Assembly: GCF_014648055.1 (NCBI RefSeq)
Contig: NZ_BMQJ01000004.1
Coordinates: 124,001 to 188,000 of the forward strand
DNA length: 64,000 nt
Direction: 5' to 3'
Source: Streptosporangium pseudovulgare
GTDB taxonomy: Bacteria; Actinomycetota; Actinomycetes; Streptosporangiales; Streptosporangiaceae
Shown here: positions 60,058-64,000 of the stretch, one piece after another
Position numbering within the stretch: position 1 is the stretch's first letter
Layout: every line of letters begins with the position of its first letter
Notes under the pieces: generated by a model
What the model was told of the DNA's origin: nothing
The model's input: the letters and a program-made list of their open reading frames with translations, nothing else
Database searches by the model: none
Position numbers and translations under genes: made by a program

Positions 60058-60642
60058 TCAGTGGGAGAGGCGGTCGAGCAGGAGCGCCATCCGGCGGTCG
60101 TGGTGCTCGCGCCGGAACCTGCCGTTGCGCGTGAGCGTGACGATACCGTGCATCCCGCCCCAGAAGACCTCGGTGAGCGCCTCCAGGTCGGCCTCCGTCT
60201 CGTCGTCCCGCATCAGCGGCCGTACGGTCTCACGCAGTTCGCCGAAGGCCTCCTGCAGGGCGGGCGGGGCCTCGGCGGTGGCGAACGGCAGATCGACGAT
60301 GTGCGTGAACATCGCGTCGTACAGCGCGGGCCGCCGTTCGGCGAACCCGACGTACGCGGCGGCGACGTCGGCGAGGGTCCGCCGGGGGCCGGCCGCCGCC
60401 GTACGGGCCGCGCGCAGCTCGACGGCGAGGTCGGCGCAGCCCTCGATCGCGACCGCCGCCATGATGGCGTCCTTGCCCTTGAAGTGGCTGTAGAGGACCG
60501 GCTGGCTGTACTCGATCTCCTGGGCGAGGCGGCGCGTGGTCACCGCGTCCCAGCCCTCCGACTCGGCCAGCTCCCGCGCGGCCCGGATGATCAGCCGCTC
60601 CCGCTCCGCTCGTTCGCGCTCCCGGCGCGTCTGGATCGACAT
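60058..60642 (-). CDS. TetR-family regulator
   Basis: The HTH reads RLIIRAARELAESEGWDAVT then YSQPVLYSHFKGKDAIMAAV, TetR pattern; the C-terminal WHG-type domain includes FWGGMHGIVTL. The 194-residue protein is divergent from a DUF4267-type membrane gene, with CTAGC repeats between them. Confidence 0.9.
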   Translation of the reverse strand: MSIQTRRERERAERERLIIRAARELAESEGWDAVTTRRLAQEIEYSQPVLYSHFKGKDAIMAAVAIEGCADLAVELRAARTAAAGPRRTLADVAAAYVGFAERRPALYDAMFTHIVDLPFATAEAPPALQEAFGELRETVRPLMRDDETEADLEALTEVFWGGMHGIVTLTRNGRFRREHHDRRMALLLDRLSH

Positions 60643-60652
60643 GCTCTTGATT

Positions 60653-60715
60653 CTAGCGTCACTAGCAGAACTGTCGAGGCTATGCTAGCTTCACTCTTGT
60701 TCCTAGCAGCGCTAG
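60653..60715. promoter_or_regulatory. CTAGC/GCTAG repeats in the TetR-DUF4267 gap
   Basis: CTAGC occurs at 60653, 60662, 60685 (within GCTAGC) and 60703, the last as the dyad CTAGC-N3-GCTAG (60703-60715). They lie between the divergent starts (60642 and 60730) and are likely TetR binding sites. Confidence 0.55.
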
Positions 60716-60729
60716 AAAAAGGAGGGGCA

Positions 60730-61101
60730 ATGCTCACCCCCATCGCCTACGGGCTCGCCGTCGTGCTCAACCTGCTCATCTTCTTCATCGGCGCGCGGTT
60801 CCTGCTGTCCCCACGGCCCGCCGCCACGGGCTACGGCGTCCCCGCCAAGGAGAACGGGGACGCCGCCTACCTGACGATCAAGGGCCTTCGCGACCTCACC
60901 TACGGCATCCTCGGCCTCGCGTTGCTGATCTTCGCGGGCGCCCGCGCCGAAGCCTGGTACATGCTCGTCGTCGCCCTGGTACCCCTCGGGGACACCCTCA
61001 TCGTCCTACGCAACGGCGGCACGAAGGCGGTGGCCTTCGGCATCCACTTCGCCACCGCCGTGGTCGTCCTGATCAGCGCCGCCCTGCTGTTCGCCGTGTG
61101 A
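60730..61101 (+). CDS. DUF4267-type four-TM membrane protein
   Basis: The 123-residue protein has four hydrophobic segments and the LIFFIGARFLLSPRPAATGY then YLTIKGLRDLTYGILGLAL pattern typical of DUF4267. Function unknown; commonly paired with TetR regulators as here. GGAGGGG lies two bases before the ATG region. Confidence 0.82.
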   Translation: MLTPIAYGLAVVLNLLIFFIGARFLLSPRPAATGYGVPAKENGDAAYLTIKGLRDLTYGILGLALLIFAGARAEAWYMLVVALVPLGDTLIVLRNGGTKAVAFGIHFATAVVVLISAALLFAV

Positions 61102-61243
61102 TCCCCGGGGCCCGCCCGATCTCCGGACCCCGTCCCGCCGGGCAGGTGCGGCGGGTGCGGCGGATGTCCGTCCCGCGGCCGTGCGGAGGGCGCGTTCCGT
61201 CCGCGGGAACCGGGGGCTCACACGGCGGGACGGCGCCGAATGC

Positions 61244-61660
61244 TCAGCAGACGCAGAACTCGTTGCCCTCGGGGTCGGCCATGACCACGTGGTGGCCGGG
61301 GAACTCGTGCAGCGCCGTGCCGCCGGCCGCCGTCAGCCGCTCGACCTCCTCGACGACCCTGGCCCACCGCTCCTCGGGACCGCCCGTCCCGGCCACCCGG
61401 ACGTCGATGTGCAGCCGGTTCTTGGCCGTCTTCGGCTCGGGAACCTCCAGGAACACCAGGCGGGGGCCGACCCCGTCCGGATCGCGCAGCCAGGCCCCGC
61501 CCTCCGCGGTGTCGGAGGGGTCGAAGTGCTTCACCCACTCGTCCCTGGTCGTGAACGGCGCGGGCGGCGGTTCGTCCTCGTATCCCAGCGCCAGCTTCCA
61601 GAACTCGCCCAGCCTGCCCGCGTCCGAGCAGTCCATCGTCAGGTCGACCCCGCGTGCCAT
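61244..61660 (-). CDS. VOC-family (glyoxalase-like) protein
   Basis: The 138-residue protein has paired beta-alpha-beta-beta-beta units: LTMDCSDAGRLGEFWKLALG and RLHIDVRV...DPEGNEFCVC. The metal-site residues His (RLHID) and Glu (NEFCVC) are in family positions. It is a single-domain VOC protein of unknown substrate. AAGGAG is five bases before the ATG. Confidence 0.87.
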   Translation of the reverse strand: MARGVDLTMDCSDAGRLGEFWKLALGYEDEPPPAPFTTRDEWVKHFDPSDTAEGGAWLRDPDGVGPRLVFLEVPEPKTAKNRLHIDVRVAGTGGPEERWARVVEEVERLTAAGGTALHEFPGHHVVMADPEGNEFCVC

Positions 61661-61851
61661 CCGGTCTCCTTCGTCCAGGGGGCAGGACCATAACGAACGG
61701 GTACGACGGTTTCGGGATCGTGCGGCGCCGTCCCCGGGGCGGGCGGCGGTTGACGATCCGCCGTCCGGATGGTGGAATCTCGGCTCAGCGTCGCGGTGCA
61801 CCCGGCAAAGAGACCGCCGTGGGCATGGAGGCGCCGAATCATGGGACAGCC

Positions 61852-62460
61852 ATGACCACATCTGACCGGCCGGGCGACCGCCTCGCGGCGTTCGGCAACC
61901 AGCTCGTCGAAGTTCACCTCCGGCTCCGCGAGGATCTCGACCGGATCCGCGAGGATCTCGATTCCTACCTCGACGGCGGCGAACGCCCGCGCATGCTGTG
62001 GGCGCACTGCATGACCTTCTGCTCCGCGTTGACCAGGCATCACACCGGTGAGGACGGCGGCGCGTTCCCCGTCCTCGCCGAGCGGTTCCCCGAACTGCGC
62101 CCCGTGATCGAGCAGTTGGAGCACGACCACCGGATGGTCACCGGGATCCTGTCACGGGTGGAGGAGCTGCTCGGCGGCCTCGCACCGCGTGCCGGCCTGC
62201 CCGAAGCGGGCGACGGGACCGGCGCGGCCGACGGAACCGAAGCAGCCGACGGAACCGACGCGGCCGGTGCGGCCGACGGGACCGACGCGGCCGGCGCGGC
62301 CGACGTGCGGGCCGTACGGGACGAACTGGACGGCCTGAGCGCCATCCTGGAGTCGCACTTCCGCTACGAGGAGAAGAAGATCGTCGAGGCCCTCAACTCC
62401 CTGGACGTCCCCGAGTGGAAAGGCTCGCCACCCGCGTTCCTGCTGACCGGGGACGACTGA
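61852..62460 (+). CDS. Hemerythrin-domain (HHE) protein
   Basis: Helices with iron ligands are visible: VEVHLRLREDL, TRHHTGEDGGAFP, LEHDHRMV and LESHFRYEEKKI, giving the His/Glu/Asp set of a di-iron site. Between the third and fourth helices an AADGTDAAGA-type repeat makes a flexible insert (about residues 115-150). Such proteins may sense oxygen or nitric oxide. ATG 61852 is chosen; an in-frame ATG at 61825 is possible, both with weak ribosome sites. Confidence 0.84.
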   Translation: MTTSDRPGDRLAAFGNQLVEVHLRLREDLDRIREDLDSYLDGGERPRMLWAHCMTFCSALTRHHTGEDGGAFPVLAERFPELRPVIEQLEHDHRMVTGILSRVEELLGGLAPRAGLPEAGDGTGAADGTEAADGTDAAGAADGTDAAGAADVRAVRDELDGLSAILESHFRYEEKKIVEALNSLDVPEWKGSPPAFLLTGDD

Positions 62461-62489
62461 CCGGGACAGCCGGACGGGGCGCCCGGACG

Positions 62490-62514
62490 CGGTGGCTGAC
62501 GTGATCAGCCACCG
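62490..62514 (+). terminator. 10-bp stem hairpin after the hemerythrin gene
   Basis: CGGTGGCTGA and TCAGCCACCG flank a five-base loop, 30 bases after the stop codon; no T-run. Confidence 0.6.
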
Positions 62515-62712
62515 CCCGTGCTTCCCGCCCGCGTTTCCCGCGCGCCCGGCCACGACGATCAGGCCGGCGGTGCTCCGTATCCGATGAGCGGCCGTATCAG
62601 GGACACTGCCATGGTGGACCGGGCACCGGGTACGTCACCGCCTCCGGCGGTCTTGCACCGGGCGAGACGCGGTTCTACTTTCGGGAAAAGCGCGGCCTGC
62701 CGAGGGGGACCC

Positions 62713-63405
62713 GTGGATTCCGGAACGATCGTCGCCGTCAGCGCCACCGTGATCGCCGTCGCCTCCCTCGTCGTCTCGATCTACCAGCTCAGAGCGACGC
62801 GGTTGCACAACCGTCATACGCTTCGCCCCCTTCTCCAGTTGCGCGTCGCGCTCATTCCGGGAGGGAAGGCCGGCCTCCTGCTCGTCAACACGGGCCTCGG
62901 CCCGGCCATCGTCACCGGCACCCGCGCCTGGTGCGACGGTGAGCCGATCGGCCCGTGGACCAGGGCGGCGGCGAAGAAGATGGCGGATCCGACGATTCCT
63001 GGATTCATGAGGTACACGCTGACCGACGGCTACGGTCTCCCGAGCGGGCACACCACTTTCCTGCTGAGCGTGGACGATTACGACGATGACCTCCACAGCA
63101 CGTTCAAGAAACTGGTCGAGCAGCGGTTCGACGTGGAGATCCAGTACGAATCCCTCTACGGCGGGGAGAACTTCGTGGTCAGCACCCGGTTGGAGGCGTG
63201 GCGGACGGCCACGATCGCTCCCTGGGCAAAACCGGACCGGCGACAGGTGCCGGAGCCGGAGGATCCGCGGACGGTGACGGCGGCGTCCGGCGAACCGCAG
63301 GAAGCGGTGGCGGTACCGGAGGAGCCTCGGGGGGTGGCGGCGGCGCCGGAGGAACCGCAGGAGGTGCTGAAGGGGGAGGAGGACTCCCCGCCCGTTGACC
63401 GCTGA
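62713..63405 (+). CDS. Membrane-anchored hypothetical protein
   Basis: From GTG 62713 the 230-residue product begins with one transmembrane helix (IVAVSATVIAVASLVVSIYQ), followed by a beta-rich domain with LLLVNTGLGPAIVTGTRAW and a C-terminal Glu/Pro/Ala-rich tail with PEEPxxV repeats. GAGGGGGA lies four bases upstream. Upstream ATG choices would add a Pro/Arg-rich stretch before the helix. Proteins of this type are common membrane-anchored unknowns. Confidence 0.65.
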   Translation: MDSGTIVAVSATVIAVASLVVSIYQLRATRLHNRHTLRPLLQLRVALIPGGKAGLLLVNTGLGPAIVTGTRAWCDGEPIGPWTRAAAKKMADPTIPGFMRYTLTDGYGLPSGHTTFLLSVDDYDDDLHSTFKKLVEQRFDVEIQYESLYGGENFVVSTRLEAWRTATIAPWAKPDRRQVPEPEDPRTVTAASGEPQEAVAVPEEPRGVAAAPEEPQEVLKGEEDSPPVDR

Positions 63406-63568
63406 AAACCACCACTACGGCGGGCGGTACTGACAGGTCGCCCCCGCGGAAATCCACCTTCAGGTGCTCCCGGCCGCCGATGGTGACCGTCGCAGCGGAC
63501 GGGGCGACGCCGACCGTCTTCACGTCCTGCCCGGCGAGCAGGCCGCGCGTGCTCCGCCGCCTCCGGGG

Positions 63569-64000
63569 TCACCCACGGTGCCTCCACCGCACGCGCGGCC
63601 GTTTCGGAGCCGGGGAGCCGGACGCGGAAGGTTCCGGGGTGGAGAGCCCCGTCGTGGAGGAAGATTCCGGAGTGGGAGGCCCGGACGTGGAGGAAGGTTC
63701 CAGAATGGGGGGCCCGGACGCGGAGGCGGACGGTTTCGCGGGCGCGGACCCACCCGGTGGGATGGAGGCGGTGGGTTCGTCCGCCGCCGGGGTGAGGGCC
63801 TCTTGGACCTTGTTGTAGGAGGGGTCGGAGGCCGTCGCCTCGGCCGTGTCCTGAGCCGCCATGCCTTGAGCTTCGGTCCCGGTTCCGCTCCCGGTCCCGG
63901 TTTCGGTGTCGGTCTGAGCTGCGGTTTCGGCCCTGGACTCGCTCAAGGGCCCGGTCGAGGCTCCGGACCCGGTCCCGGCTTCGGTCGCGGGTTCGGCGCC
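63569..64000 (-). CDS. Low-complexity Ala/Ser/Pro/Thr-rich protein, N-terminus off the right edge
   Basis: The minus frame is open from the window edge to a stop at 63569. It contains TETGTGSGTGTE repeats, then DPSYNKVQEALTPAADEP and SST/GPPTPESSS repeats, ending RPRVRWRHRG. After the stop the same frame stays open for another ~130 codons (VKTVGVAPSAATVTIGGREH), so a nonsense change may have split one gene. No family is recognised; the coding call is weak in such GC-rich DNA. Confidence 0.4.
   Translation of the reverse strand, partial: GAEPATEAGTGSGASTGPLSESRAETAAQTDTETGTGSGTGTEAQGMAAQDTAEATASDPSYNKVQEALTPAADEPTASIPPGGSAPAKPSASASGPPILEPSSTSGPPTPESSSTTGLSTPEPSASGSPAPKRPRVRWRHRG

Noticed and set aside
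1-64000. tRNA, rRNA, prophage, PKS or NRPS genes
   Set aside because: No cloverleaf, rRNA-like block, phage structural gene or modular synthase motif was seen on either strand.

Overview
The window is very GC-rich actinomycete DNA. F420-type luciferase-like oxidoreductase, WhiJ-like regulator sets, ECF42-type sigma factor with a YciI/DGPF partner, ATP-grasp RiPP methyltransferase and many leaderless or GTG starts all point to Streptosporangiaceae (Streptosporangium, Nonomuraea or a relative). That placement is inference from gene content. No rRNA, tRNA, transposase, integrase or CRISPR array was seen.

Layout. 1-7.3 kb: ordinary accessory genes (partial F420 oxidoreductase, aminoglycoside-phosphotransferase-fold protein, a duplicated small membrane protein, GNAT, secreted serine hydrolase). 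7.4-10.8 kb: a regulatory set of anti-sigma-type ATPase, small CxxC protein, unknown protein and XRE regulator. 10.8-33.9 kb: a large defence island. Its leftward arm (10843-16983) is a tightly overlapping operon: HTH-GHKL ATPase, unknown protein, DUF6339-type protein, a C5-methyltransferase lacking its catalytic cysteine, then an intact C5-methyltransferase. Its rightward arm (17504-31295) encodes a giant GHKL ATPase-SF2 helicase fusion, a UvrD-type helicase, DrmA and DrmB of the DISARM family, and a RelE-like/UvrD fusion. A Ser/Thr kinase fused to a degenerate FtsK motor (minus strand) and a Vsr mismatch endonuclease close the island. The island looks less GC-rich than its flanks. It ends against the last ~60 codons of an ATP-grasp RiPP maturase whose partner methyltransferase is intact, so the island appears to have invaded and truncated a RiPP cluster.

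35-42.5 kb: membrane protein, Tat-exported GH16 glycosidase, MerR/SDR divergent pair, alpha/beta hydrolase, quinone oxidoreductase and a pentapeptide-repeat protein. 42.7-48.2 kb: a STAND NTPase with a divergent 52-residue membrane peptide, then a second, partly decayed copy of the quinone oxidoreductase-pentapeptide unit carrying an isochorismatase-like gene inside it. 48.3-50.1 kb: MerR-like regulator and cold-shock protein, both with long structured leaders; the cold-shock leader holds a complete intrinsic terminator ahead of the gene. 50.3-64 kb: ECF42-type sigma/YciI, MFS exporter, several TetR-controlled units, and a short-form threonyl-tRNA synthetase preceded by a threonine-codon leader peptide and a terminator (ribosome-mediated attenuation).

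The most notable items are the hybrid DISARM-like island with its pseudo-methyltransferase and kinase-pseudoFtsK protein, the RiPP scar at the island edge, and the Thr attenuator on the second-type ThrRS.
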